This document shows, one piece after another, positions 1 to 6,054 of a DNA stretch of 7,999 nucleotides. The notes under the pieces are model-generated. The model had not been told where the DNA came from and did not search any database. It was given only the letters and a program-made list of their open reading frames with translations. Every line of letters starts with the position of its first letter. Position 1 is the first letter of the stretch. The position numbers and the translations under genes are program-made. The stretch is from Candidatus Nomurabacteria bacterium (GTDB lineage: Bacteria > Patescibacteriota > Minisyncoccia > Phycocordibacterales > PALSA-1337). The stretch is from contig CALREM010000007.1 of assembly GCA_943355185.1 (NCBI GenBank), positions 1 through 7,999 on the forward strand. The letters run 5' to 3'.

Positions 1-542
1 GAATACCCTTTTTGAATCACTGCGATAATAGAATGATCTAATTTTTCATCTGTAACAGGCTCATAGGAAGCGGCTTCGTGCTTGGCGTGGTCAAACTTTT
101 CATTGATAGGATTGATTTCTTCCAGGCCGTTATCGAGGAGGGCTTTATTGAGTTGAGAATAGATATATTCAACACCTATACGCCAATTTTTGTCAGCCTT
201 TTCCCAGGCTTCTTTGTTGCCCATAGCCATGTCAAAACTTTCGAGTACGGGAAGCAAATCTTCGATCAAGCGGCCACTGGCGAATTTCATAAATTCTTTA
301 CGTTCCTCGTCGTCACGTTTACGCGCATTGACCATGTCAGCTTTGGCACGTTGCCAGCCGGTGAGATATTCCTGCTTTTCAGAATCGGACTTCTTGAGAC
401 GTTCACGGAGCTTCTTGATCATCTCACCCATACTCTCTTCGGCTATGACAGAGTCATCCAACGTATCGTCGGACTCGATGGTCATATCCTGTTCCAGATC
501 TTTTTTGAGGCCTGGCTGCGCAGGCAGGTTTTCTTCATTCAT
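1..542 (-). CDS. grpE: GrpE, nucleotide exchange factor of DnaK (partial, C-terminus cut by window edge)
   Basis: GrpE drives ADP release from the cytosolic chaperone DnaK (Hsp70) and so resets its substrate-binding cycle with DnaJ. The 180 visible residues follow the family layout. An acidic, probably disordered N-terminus spans about residues 1-37. A charged helix, probably coiled coil, spans about 38-90 and contains the family signature GWQRAKADMVNARKR (62-76). The dimer helices follow with LIEDLLPVLESFDMA (92-106). The beta-wing region holds INPINEKFDHAKHEA (143-157) and SIIAVIQKGY, which runs off the window. Perhaps 15-25 residues are missing. The ATG at 542 is the only reasonable start because an in-frame TAA lies three codons upstream. 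No Shine-Dalgarno precedes it. The gene follows rpsI after a 105-nt spacer with its own candidate promoter, so it need not depend on the ribosomal operon. No CIRCE heat-shock operator is visible. Identification is secure; dnaK or dnaJ would be expected beyond the edge. Confidence 0.95.
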   Translation of the reverse strand, partial: MNEENLPAQPGLKKDLEQDMTIESDDTLDDSVIAEESMGEMIKKLRERLKKSDSEKQEYLTGWQRAKADMVNARKRDDEERKEFMKFASGRLIEDLLPVLESFDMAMGNKEAWEKADKNWRIGVEYIYSQLNKALLDNGLEEINPINEKFDHAKHEAASYEPVTDEKLDHSIIAVIQKGY

Positions 543-551
543 ATAGTTTTA

Positions 552-595
552 AATATAACACATCTTATAATACCTGATCCAAATACTGATGGTAA
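552..595 (-). promoter_or_regulatory. Candidate grpE promoter(s)
   Basis: Two overlapping possibilities are readable on the minus strand. One is TTACCA (595-590), 17 nt, TATTAT (572-567). The other is an extended -10, TGTTATATT (560-552), without a good -35, whose predicted start site lies only about 3 nt from the ATG at 542. The region is AT-rich, so either match could be chance. Confidence 0.35.
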
Positions 596-598
596 ACG

Positions 599-625
599 TG
601 GATCCCCGCTTTCGCGGGGATGACA
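599..625. repeat. Palindromic dispersed repeat (HPRESGDP-type / dRS3-like hairpin)
   Basis: A perfect 8-bp inverted repeat, ATCCCCGC (602-609) and GCGGGGAT (614-621), flanks a 4-nt loop that reads GAAA on the minus strand, a GNRA tetraloop. The flanks TGG (599-601) and GACA (622-625) match the widespread consensus TGGATTCCCGC...GCGGGAATGACA. Translated on the minus strand it gives CHPRESGDP, a peptide that recurs in spurious protein predictions from unrelated bacteria. It lies 22 nt after the rpsI stop. No T-run follows on the minus strand, so it is not a textbook intrinsic terminator, although it may stabilise the 3' end of the ribosomal transcript. Confidence 0.8.
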
Positions 626-647
626 CAGATAGATGATGATATAAAGA

Positions 648-1055
648 CTAACGCTTACTCCACTGAGGACTCTTACGTGCTTTCTTGAATCCGAACTTAC
701 GGCGTTCTTTTGCACGAGGGTCACGTTTGAGGAAGCCGAGCTTCTTGAGGCCTCCACGGAGCTGTACATCGTATACGAGCAACGCACGTGCGATACCGAG
801 GCGCATAGCGTCTGCCTGACCAGAGATACCACCACCACTTACTTTGACGGTGATATGGAACTTGTCAGCGGCCTTGCCGTTCGTGATAGCAGCCATAGCG
901 GTTGCTTGCATTTCTGCAACTGGGAAATACGTCTCGAGAGACTTACCGTTGACTTCGTAGCCAGCCTTTGTGCCCGGGAAAAGACGAACACGAGCAATAG
1001 CTGTTTTACGGCGACCGACAGCTTCAAAATATTTGGTTGGGGATTTGGTAGTCAT
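648..1055 (-). CDS. rpsI: 30S ribosomal protein uS9 (S9)
   Basis: A small-subunit protein of the 30S head whose C-terminal tail reaches toward the P-site tRNA. The 135-aa length is normal for the family. Visible signatures are YFEAVGRRKTAIARVRLFPG near the N-terminus (residues 9-28), the core VSGGGISGQADAMRLGIARAL, and the basic C-terminus DPRAKERRKFGFKKARKSPQ followed by WSKR. The final Lys-Arg pair that contacts P-site tRNA is intact. The gene starts 1 nt after the rplM stop (TAG-T-ATG), so translation is probably coupled. It is the last ribosomal gene of the cluster and ends in TAG. No Shine-Dalgarno is visible upstream. Confidence 0.97.
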   Translation of the reverse strand: MTTKSPTKYFEAVGRRKTAIARVRLFPGTKAGYEVNGKSLETYFPVAEMQATAMAAITNGKAADKFHITVKVSGGGISGQADAMRLGIARALLVYDVQLRGGLKKLGFLKRDPRAKERRKFGFKKARKSPQWSKR

Positions 1056-1056
1056 A

Positions 1057-1401
1057 CTATTCTTTAATGGTAAGGTTTTGGATACGAATATCGCGCAACT
1101 TGTTCTTTGGGAGCATGCGATATATTGCGCGGCGGAAAACTTCGGTCATACCGCGGCGGTTGATGAGCTCTGCAAGAGTCTCACTCTTGAGACCACCACG
1201 AAAACCAGTGTAGGTAACATATACATCACCTTCTCTCTTGCGAGCAGTAATGTCTGCGCGAGAGACGTTGATAACTTCGACGATGCCCGGGATAGCAACG
1301 TTCTTGGCAAAAGAAACTGAGTTCTTACCCATAAGAGCCGCAGCAGCTTGACTGGCGATGCGTCCGATTTTCTTTCCTTGTGCGTCTATGGTGTGTTTCA
1401 T
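1057..1401 (-). CDS. rplM: 50S ribosomal protein uL13 (L13), compact form
   Basis: A large-subunit assembly protein that binds 23S rRNA early. I chose the ATG at 1401 (114 aa, beginning MKHTIDAQGKKIGRIAS). The in-frame ATG at 1419 would add six residues (MNLYKY) and overlap the end of rplQ, which stops at 1406. Conserved elements are IDAQGKKIGRIASQAA (the family's D-x-GK-x-xGR-x-A motif), VEVINVSRADITARK, YTGFRGGLKSETLAELI and AIYRMLPKNKLRDIRIQNL. Compared with E. coli L13 (142 aa) it lacks about 15 residues before the first beta strand and the last ~15-residue tail. Such trimming is common in reduced genomes. It sits directly between rplQ and rpsI, without the truA or transporter genes found there in Firmicutes. 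No Shine-Dalgarno is visible. Confidence 0.95.
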   Translation of the reverse strand: MKHTIDAQGKKIGRIASQAAAALMGKNSVSFAKNVAIPGIVEVINVSRADITARKREGDVYVTYTGFRGGLKSETLAELINRRGMTEVFRRAIYRMLPKNKLRDIRIQNLTIKE

Positions 1402-1405
1402 ATAT

Positions 1406-1756
1406 TTATACAAATTCAATCAAAGCCATTGGACTACCGTCGAGGTCACGGTTGCCGAGGCGGATAATGCGAGTATAGCCACCTTTGCGGTCGAGATACT
1501 TCGGGGCAACAGTCTCAAAAAGCTTCTTTGTCTCATCTGCGCCTTGGAGGCGAGAGTTGACGACACGGCGTGAAGTCACGGTAGCAACCTTTGCCTTTGT
1601 GACCAGCTTCTCTACGTATGGACGGAGCTCCTTTGCTTTGGCGACAGTCGTGCGGATGCGTGAATCACGGATAAGGTTGCGTGCCAAAGAACGCATCAGA
1701 GCGTGGCGCTGAGTCTTTTCTCGTCCGAATTTTCGTGTGGAATTGCCGTGTCTCAT
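1406..1756 (-). CDS. rplQ: 50S ribosomal protein bL17 (L17)
   Basis: A large-subunit protein near the polypeptide exit tunnel rim. The 116-aa protein opens with the bL17 signature MRHGNSTRKFGREKTQRHAL, continues with MRSLARNLIRDSRIRTTVAKAKELRPYVEKL split across residues 21-51, and closes with GGYTRIIRLGNRDLDGSPMA and LIEFV. Length and order match the bacterial family. It follows rpoA after 4 nt, the usual partner, and is followed by rplM after 4 nt. The base run just before the ATG is AATAATCCC, with no ribosome-binding sequence, so initiation is probably coupled to the end of rpoA. Confidence 0.97.
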   Translation of the reverse strand: MRHGNSTRKFGREKTQRHALMRSLARNLIRDSRIRTTVAKAKELRPYVEKLVTKAKVATVTSRRVVNSRLQGADETKKLFETVAPKYLDRKGGYTRIIRLGNRDLDGSPMALIEFV

Positions 1757-1760
1757 GGGA

Positions 1761-2732
1761 TTATTGTTTCAATGTGATACCGTGTTGGGCGAGTAACTTT
1801 TTGATCTCTTGCATGCCCTTTGCACCAAGGCCATCGATATCCATAATATCTGATTCCTTCTTGCGTGCAAGGCCACCCATAGTGCGGATGTTTGCATTTG
1901 CGAGAGCCTTTGCGGTGCGAGACGAAACTCCGAGAGAGTCTACACGAGTCTTGAGGAGCTCGGTATCGATCTCTTTACTGAGACTATCATCACCTGCTTC
2001 TTCTTCGGTATCAGCGGCAGTTGCCTTGACTTCCTCCGTTTCTTCGATGAAACCGATGATAGACTTGAGTTGACTGATCATGAGACCAATAGACTTTTCG
2101 AGAGCTTCACGTGGAGAGATAGTACCATCTGTTTCGATCGTGAGGCGAAGGCGGTTGAAGTCTGTACGATCACCAACGCGCATGTTTTCGACTTCGTAGT
2201 TTGCCTTGCGAATAGGAGTAAAAGCAGCATCGAGAGTGATTGTGCCAATATCGACACGATCCTTCTGAACAATTTCCTTTGCAACGTATCCAAGACCCTT
2301 TTCGACAGTGATCTCGATCTCGAGGTCAGATGACTTTTCGGTGAGAGATGCAATAGGGAGTTCTGGGTTGAGTATCTCTACTTGACCAGGGGTTTCAATA
2401 TCCTTTGCAGTCACATTCATAATGCCTTTTGCCTTGAGAGTGAGAGTTTGAGGTTCTTCACTACTGAGACGAATACGGAGCTTCTTGAGACTCAAGAGAA
2501 TGTTGATAACGTCTTCTTTGACGCCGTCAACAACTGAAAATTCGTGTTCTGCACCTTTGATTTTGACACGAGTTACTGCTGCTCCAGGAAGTGAAGCGAG
2601 AATAATACGTCGCAATGAGTTGCCAAGCGTGTGACCATAGCCTGGATAGAGGCCGTCGATCTCATAAGTTCCATTGAAGGAATCTTCGCGGATCACGCGT
2701 GGTTTTGATGGTAAAATGACGTCGTATGTCAT
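1761..2732 (-). CDS. rpoA: DNA-directed RNA polymerase alpha subunit
   Basis: Alpha dimerises to nucleate RNA polymerase assembly, and its C-terminal domain contacts upstream promoter DNA and activators. Length is 323 aa (E. coli 329). The N-terminal dimerisation domain (about 1-228) has the hallmark GYGHTLGNSLRRIILASLPG (31-50) and VDGVKEDVINILLSLK (68-83). An acidic linker with a run of E and D residues covers about 229-257. The C-terminal domain (about 262-323) carries the helix-hairpin-helix pattern VDSLGVSSRTAKALANANIR and DGLGAKGMQEIKKLL. Arg272 aligns with the key DNA-contacting Arg265 of E. coli, while the position of E. coli Asn268 appears to be Lys. UP-element contacts may therefore be partly altered. 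The gene has the longest upstream gap in the cluster (68 nt) and a good promoter match of its own. Confidence 0.98.
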   Translation of the reverse strand: MTYDVILPSKPRVIREDSFNGTYEIDGLYPGYGHTLGNSLRRIILASLPGAAVTRVKIKGAEHEFSVVDGVKEDVINILLSLKKLRIRLSSEEPQTLTLKAKGIMNVTAKDIETPGQVEILNPELPIASLTEKSSDLEIEITVEKGLGYVAKEIVQKDRVDIGTITLDAAFTPIRKANYEVENMRVGDRTDFNRLRLTIETDGTISPREALEKSIGLMISQLKSIIGFIEETEEVKATAADTEEEAGDDSLSKEIDTELLKTRVDSLGVSSRTAKALANANIRTMGGLARKKESDIMDIDGLGAKGMQEIKKLLAQHGITLKQ

Positions 2733-2763
2733 GGTTTTTGTATTAAAATAAGGTTGACGGTTA

Positions 2764-2791
2764 ATTATACCCTAAAAATTATAAATGTCTA
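2764..2791 (-). promoter_or_regulatory. Candidate rpoA promoter
   Basis: In the 68-nt rpsD-rpoA gap the minus strand reads TAGACA (2791-2786), 16 nt, then a perfect TATAAT (2769-2764). The ATG is 31 nt downstream, so the leader would be about 24 nt, without a Shine-Dalgarno. This is the best -10 match in the window and would allow rpoA-rplQ-rplM-rpsI to be expressed apart from the upstream ribosomal genes. Confidence 0.6.
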
Positions 2792-2800
2792 CTGAAATGT

Positions 2801-3406
2801 CTAGCGGGTGTAGAATTCCAGTACCGAACGGACATTGAACAGTAAACTGGTCATGTCTGTACTCGGTTCGCCATCTATGGTGATTTCCCTCTTTTCTACG
2901 TTCACCTTGATCCAGGCTGGTGAAGCGTTTGCTGCTACTTGCTCATCGAGCTTGGCGAAGAGGGTCTTTTTCTTGCTTCCTTCGCGAATAGAGATAACGT
3001 CCCCGATACGAACTTCGTATGAAGGAATGTTTACACCCTTTCCGTTGACCATAAGATGTCCGTGGGCGACCATCTGACGGGCAGCAGAGTGACTCTGGGC
3101 GAATCCTGCACGAAGAACAACGTTGTCCAAACGTCCTTCGAGTAAGTGAAGGAGGTTCTTCGCATTGTCGCCTTGTGTTGCAAGAGCTTTCTTGACGTAA
3201 TTTGTGAATTGGCCTCCAGATACACCGTAACTATAGCGAGCCTTTTGCTTTTCGAGGAGTTGGCGTCCAAACTCACTCTTGTTACTGCGCATGCCTCCTT
3301 TTTTGACCTTTTGCTGAGAACGAATAGCAAATTTTTGGGTCTGCGTCTTTCTAAAGACGGGAGCTCCGAGGTAACGCGCTTTCTTGTATCGTGGTCCAAT
3401 GATCAT
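2801..3406 (-). CDS. rpsD: 30S ribosomal protein uS4 (S4), zinc-free form
   Basis: A primary 16S rRNA-binding protein that nucleates assembly of the 30S body. The 201-aa length is normal. It opens MIIGPRYKKARYLGAP and has no cysteines in the N-terminal region, so it is the zinc-free (C-minus) type. The S4 RNA-binding domain (about 92-156) is plain: RLDNVVLRAGFAQSHSAARQ, then MVAHGHLMVNGKGVNIPSYE and VRIGDVISIRE. The C-terminus RSVLEFYTR matches the usual V(V/I)E(F/Y)Y(S/T)R ending. It lies between rpsK and rpoA, as in E. coli. In E. coli S4 represses this operon through a pseudoknot in the rpsM leader. Here rpsM is preceded by only 20 nt of spacer, so no such structure is apparent. A 12-nt gap separates it from rpsK. 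Confidence 0.97.
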   Translation of the reverse strand: MIIGPRYKKARYLGAPVFRKTQTQKFAIRSQQKVKKGGMRSNKSEFGRQLLEKQKARYSYGVSGGQFTNYVKKALATQGDNAKNLLHLLEGRLDNVVLRAGFAQSHSAARQMVAHGHLMVNGKGVNIPSYEVRIGDVISIREGSKKKTLFAKLDEQVAANASPAWIKVNVEKREITIDGEPSTDMTSLLFNVRSVLEFYTR

Positions 3407-3418
3407 AAATATAAAATA

Positions 3419-3847
3419 TTATACGCGACGTGGCTTTTTTGGCTGAGGGCCGTTATATGGTACAGGAGTCTCGTCCTTGATCGAATTGACGATGACACCT
3501 TTGCTTATAAAACCGCGGATGGCGGATTCGCGACCCGATCCGACACCTTTGACGACAATATCTATCTCCTTGAGACCGATATTGGCAGCTTTGAGGGCCA
3601 GAGTCTCACCGACTTTTGCTGCTGCGAAGGGTGTACCCTTTTTTGCACCTCTAAAGCCGTTTGCACCACTCGATCCCCACATGAGAGCGTTGCCGTCCAT
3701 ATCGGTCAACATAACCTTTGTGTTGTTGTAAGTGGACTGGACATGCAAAATACCTGAGAGAACACGTTTCTTGGACGAGACAACAGCCTTAGCCTTTCCA
3801 TCAGCTGATTCTGCTCCTTCTGTAGTTACGATACGTTTTTTTCCCAT
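3419..3847 (-). CDS. rpsK: 30S ribosomal protein uS11 (S11)
   Basis: A protein of the 30S platform lining the mRNA exit region near the Shine-Dalgarno helix. The 142 residues begin with a basic, low-complexity extension (about 1-27), then the conserved core GILHVQSTYNNTKVMLTDMD, ALMWGSSGANGFRGAKKGTP, FAAAKVGETLALKA and VVKGVGSGRESAIRG. The C-terminus DETPVPYNGPQPKKPRRV is the usual uS11 ending with the universal P-x-NG motif. E. coli S11 is 129 aa, so the extra length is N-terminal. It lies 11 nt after rpsM and 12 nt before rpsD. The upstream bases TAATAACTAATACC contain no ribosome-binding site. Confidence 0.97.
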   Translation of the reverse strand: MGKKRIVTTEGAESADGKAKAVVSSKKRVLSGILHVQSTYNNTKVMLTDMDGNALMWGSSGANGFRGAKKGTPFAAAKVGETLALKAANIGLKEIDIVVKGVGSGRESAIRGFISKGVIVNSIKDETPVPYNGPQPKKPRRV

Positions 3848-3858
3848 GGTATTAGTTA

Positions 3859-4239
3859 TTATTTCTTCTCTTCCTTACGTCTGCCGGATCCCATAGTCTT
3901 TCGGACATTTCCGCGGATAGTGCGGGAATTGGTCTTTGTACGCTGGCCGCGAGCTGGTAAATGACGTGCGTGGCGTGAACCACGGTATGTCTTGATGTCT
4001 TTGAGACGCTTGATGTTGGAAGCTACCTCACGCTTGAGGTCTCCTTCGATCTTGAAACTTTCGACCAATTTGCGAATAGCGTTTTCTTGGTCAACCGTAA
4101 GACTCTTCGAAGTGATACTGCCGTCGATATTGGTTTGCTGGAGTATACTACGTGCTCGAGATTTGCCAACACCATAAATAACGGTGAGAGCGAACTCAAG
4201 TCGCTTATTTTCTGGAACTGTAATGCCTAGTATTCTCAT
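3859..4239 (-). CDS. rpsM: 30S ribosomal protein uS13 (S13)
   Basis: A 30S head protein that contacts P-site tRNA and forms bridges to the 50S subunit. The 126-aa protein begins MRILGITVPENKRLEFALTV and continues IYGVGKSRARSIL, a helix-hairpin-helix motif. It ends with the diagnostic GSRHARHLPARGQRTKTNSR and T, plus a lysine- and arginine-rich tail (GSGRRKEEKK) that is somewhat longer than in E. coli (118 aa). The gene follows rpmJ after 20 nt and precedes rpsK by 11 nt, the standard alpha-operon order. The leader is too short for an S4-type translational repressor pseudoknot. No Shine-Dalgarno precedes the ATG. Confidence 0.97.
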   Translation of the reverse strand: MRILGITVPENKRLEFALTVIYGVGKSRARSILQQTNIDGSITSKSLTVDQENAIRKLVESFKIEGDLKREVASNIKRLKDIKTYRGSRHARHLPARGQRTKTNSRTIRGNVRKTMGSGRRKEEKK

Positions 4240-4259
4240 GAGATTATCGTACTGATGTA

Positions 4260-4376
4260 TTAACCTTGGCGTTGCTTATGACGTGGGTTTGCTTTGCAGA
4301 TAACATAAACATACCCGCTACGGCGGACGACGTTACATTTTGAGCATATGCGTTTGACTGAAGCTTTGACTCTCAT
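4260..4376 (-). CDS. rpmJ: 50S ribosomal protein bL36 (L36), zinc-binding form
   Basis: A small 38-aa gene read directly from the minus strand: [20 protein letters not shown], then [18 protein letters not shown] and TAA. bL36 is the smallest ribosomal protein and binds 23S rRNA in the 50S subunit. The C-C-C-H zinc ribbon is complete at Cys11, Cys14, Cys27 and His33, the same spacing as E. coli L36, and the KHKQRQG-type ending is conserved. It sits between infA (12-nt gap) and rpsM (20-nt gap), which is its normal place. Its presence and intact zinc ligands show this is the C-plus form rather than the zinc-independent paralogue. Confidence 0.96.
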   Translation of the reverse strand: MRVKASVKRICSKCNVVRRSGYVYVICKANPRHKQRQG

Positions 4377-4388
4377 AGTATGTGTATT

Positions 4389-4610
4389 CTAAAAACGTCG
4401 TGTTATGCGCGCGCGGCCGCCATAGGGATCTTGCAAGAGTTCCACTTTGTCACCAATGAGGACACGTATCCGATGCATTCGCATCTTTCCGGCAAGATAT
4501 GCCAGGGTGACTTCTTTGGTGTCGTGGAGCTCCACCCGAAACAACGTATTGGGTAACGCTTCGACAACGGTTCCCATCACAGTATTTTTAGGTTTAGGCG
4601 CTGTATCCAT
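4389..4610 (-). CDS. infA: Translation initiation factor IF-1
   Basis: IF-1 occupies the ribosomal A site during initiation and cooperates with IF-2 and IF-3. The 73-aa protein is a single S1/OB-fold. After a short N-terminal tail (MDTAPKPKNTV) come MGTVVEALPNTLFRVEL, LAYLAGKMRMHRIRVLIGDK and a final ITRRF. The family signature G-x-V-x-E-x-LPN-x-x-FRV-x-L and the GKMR-x-x-x-I-x(V/I)-x-x-GD pattern are intact. It heads the ribosomal cluster and has its own candidate promoter 21-50 nt upstream of the ATG. In most bacteria secY, adk and map come before infA; here the gene before it encodes an unrelated membrane protein. It ends in TAG. Confidence 0.97.
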   Translation of the reverse strand: MDTAPKPKNTVMGTVVEALPNTLFRVELHDTKEVTLAYLAGKMRMHRIRVLIGDKVELLQDPYGGRARITRRF

Positions 4611-4630
4611 TGCGTAGTACGCGAGAATGT

Positions 4631-4660
4631 ATCTTATCAGAATGATGCTCTATAAGTCAA
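4631..4660 (-). promoter_or_regulatory. Candidate promoter of the infA ribosomal cluster
   Basis: The minus strand reads TTGACT (4660-4655), 18 nt, then TAAGAT (4636-4631) preceded by TGA, giving a TGn extended -10. The ATG of infA is 20 nt downstream, so the leader would be about 13 nt and contains no Shine-Dalgarno. The site lies in the 61-nt gap after the membrane-protein gene, so the cluster probably has an independent promoter. Confidence 0.55.
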
Positions 4661-4671
4661 TACTCATAGCA

Positions 4672-6015
4672 CTATTGTTCCTTGATAATGACTGAAATTC
4701 GCTCAATATCCTTTGGAACTTTCGACCATGGAGGGATCAATTCTCCTGAACCTGTTTCGATTACCGGACTATACGGTTTGAGGATTTCCTGAGTCTCTGC
4801 AAGGGAAACACCGCTCAGCTTCTCTTGGATTTCGGTGACAGGAATGGTTCCTACAAGCTTAATGTTCCCTTTTATACGGAGAATAAGACTGGTTTTCTTT
4901 TGAGGTGAGAAATCTTTTGTATTGGCAATAGAAATGTCGAGCAATTCGAGTCCAGGACTGGTATATAAGAAACGATCAAATGAAGTAACTTCATCAGTAC
5001 CTGCCAATTGTTCGATCAGCTTTTTCTTTTCAAAAAATATTCCGGTTAATGTACCTTGAACACTGACGACCGCCTGAGTCGGATCATTACCACTAATTGC
5101 TGGTGCTGAAAATGCCACTGTTTTGACGTTGTCATACATGATATAGCCATCTGGAATAGAGGTGCTCGCTTGAGCGAGGAGCTTTTCAGTCAATTGTGTA
5201 GCTAAGTCGGCACTTACTGCAGCCAGGTCGGCAGGCTTGATGACTTTCTTTGATCCGACAAAGCCACCTTTAATATCTGTAGCTAAACGGGCGTATACAG
5301 TGTCATATCGTGCAGTTCCTTTGAAACCAGCAAAGGTGAACTCGGTCGGAGTTGTGGTTTTGGTGAGGTTATAGTCTGCACCGGCAGCATCGGCCACAAC
5401 TGTGGTTGTAATACTTCCTGGAGTGGCACTTGAACGTGCTGCAGGAACAGTAACGGAGCTCTTGAGGCGATATGTATTACCATTTGAACTAGTGAGACGA
5501 CTTCCAGCTACGAGATTTTGAATTGAGGAATTAGCATTGTAAATAGTGACTGTTCCCTGTGCTTTGGTGGATTCGGCTGGACCATTTGATGAAGCTACGG
5601 TAGCGGTAGCATTATCGGTTAGGATGACTAATTCGTATGAAAGAGAGGTTCCGGGAGTACCTTTTGCAATATAGGTGCCGTTTACCGGGATGGAATATGA
5701 TTTTGGTACGATGGTGAAGGTTGCGCGGGAGAAATATTCGGAAGCAACCCAACCAGCAATGACTACGCAACCAATGACAATAAAGGCTATAAGTAGCCAT
5801 TCGCCTCCCCTACCCTTTTTTCTGTGTGCATGAGGAGGTGGGGTGACGGGAATACGGCGGATAGGTATCTCCTTTGCACTTTCTTTGGTAGTTTCGGAGT
5901 TGTCGTGGTGTTTGCGACGCGTCTTTTCTGGTTCAGGTTGAGATTCACTTTTCAGTGGTATGTTGCGGATCGAACGTCGATCACCAGGAACTATGTCTTG
6001 CACGCGTCGTGGCAT
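4672..6015 (-). CDS. Bitopic membrane protein with baseplate-J-like extracytoplasmic domain
   Basis: A 447-aa protein of unknown function, of a type I recall in CPR genomes annotated as 'baseplate J-like' or hypothetical. A basic, proline-rich cytoplasmic tail (1-71) contains two similar motifs, IRNIPL (16-21) and IRRIPV (52-57). One membrane segment follows (about 73-91, WLLIAFIVIGCVVIAGW), with positive residues RKKGRG before it, so the N-terminus is inside. The rest is extracytoplasmic. Residues 150-242 carry the J-like pattern: KAQGTVTIYN, LTSSNGNTYRL, VADAAGADYNL and FAGFKGTARYDTVYA. The C-terminal part (about 340-447) ends LIPPWSKVPKDIERISVII, resembling a conserved CPR ending. No enzyme motif is visible. 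It starts 16 nt after the FtsA-like gene, which suggests a functional pair, and has a promoter-like site overlapping that gene's stop. A true phage baseplate role is unlikely because no phage genes are near. Confidence 0.75.
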   Translation of the reverse strand: MPRRVQDIVPGDRRSIRNIPLKSESQPEPEKTRRKHHDNSETTKESAKEIPIRRIPVTPPPHAHRKKGRGGEWLLIAFIVIGCVVIAGWVASEYFSRATFTIVPKSYSIPVNGTYIAKGTPGTSLSYELVILTDNATATVASSNGPAESTKAQGTVTIYNANSSIQNLVAGSRLTSSNGNTYRLKSSVTVPAARSSATPGSITTTVVADAAGADYNLTKTTTPTEFTFAGFKGTARYDTVYARLATDIKGGFVGSKKVIKPADLAAVSADLATQLTEKLLAQASTSIPDGYIMYDNVKTVAFSAPAISGNDPTQAVVSVQGTLTGIFFEKKKLIEQLAGTDEVTSFDRFLYTSPGLELLDISIANTKDFSPQKKTSLILRIKGNIKLVGTIPVTEIQEKLSGVSLAETQEILKPYSPVIETGSGELIPPWSKVPKDIERISVIIKEQ

Positions 6016-6025
6016 ATATAAAGAA

Positions 6026-6054
6026 AGTATATCACTCGTATCTACTACTGTGAA
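6026..6054 (-). promoter_or_regulatory. Candidate promoter of the J-like membrane-protein gene
   Basis: The minus strand reads TTCACA (6054-6049), 17 nt, TATACT (6031-6026). The TGA stop codon of the FtsA-like gene lies directly before the hexamer and supplies the TGn of an extended -10. Only 10 nt separate the hexamer from the ATG at 6015, so a transcript would have a leader of about 4 nt. Confidence 0.5.

Noticed and set aside
602..621. Intrinsic terminator after rpsI
   Set aside because: The hairpin is strong, but no T-run follows it on the minus strand (the next bases are CCACG), so it is called a repeat instead.
78..623. Plus-strand open frame of 181 codons opposite grpE
   Set aside because: It is antisense to a clearly conserved GrpE reading frame, matches no family I know, and ends inside the palindromic repeat.
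543..647. CIRCE or other heat-shock operator before grpE
   Set aside because: No TTAGCACTC-N9-GAGTGCTAA-like inverted repeat is present in the spacer.
539..838. Minus-strand open frame of 99 codons containing CHPRESGDP
   Set aside because: It overlaps rpsI in another frame, and its recognisable part is the translation of the dispersed palindromic repeat, a well-known source of false proteins.
1402..1419. Upstream ATG of rplM (adds MNLYKY)
   Set aside because: It would overlap the rplQ coding end, and uL13 similarity begins at the downstream MKHTIDAQGKK; the ATG at 1401 gives a clean 4-nt gap.
1681..2073. Plus-strand open frame of 130 codons, rich in serine and alanine
   Set aside because: It is antisense to the rplQ start and the rpoA C-terminal domain, and the low-complexity protein mirrors the acidic rpoA linker.
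3146..3757. Plus-strand open frame of 203 codons across rpsD and rpsK
   Set aside because: It is antisense to two conserved ribosomal genes and spans their junction; the composition is that of a shadow frame.
4642..4671. Terminator hairpin after the J-like gene (GCTAT...ATAG)
   Set aside because: The stem is only 4-5 bp with a long loop and no T-tract, and it overlaps the better-supported infA promoter.
4672..6015. Phage or tailocin baseplate gene
   Set aside because: Only a J-like domain pattern is seen. The protein has a membrane anchor, and the neighbours are housekeeping genes with no tail, sheath or tube genes.
6026..6034. TGA recoding as glycine (code 25 lineages)
   Set aside because: The FtsA-like frame ends at TGA where the protein is complete, reading through soon meets another TGA, and no conserved gene here has an internal TGA.
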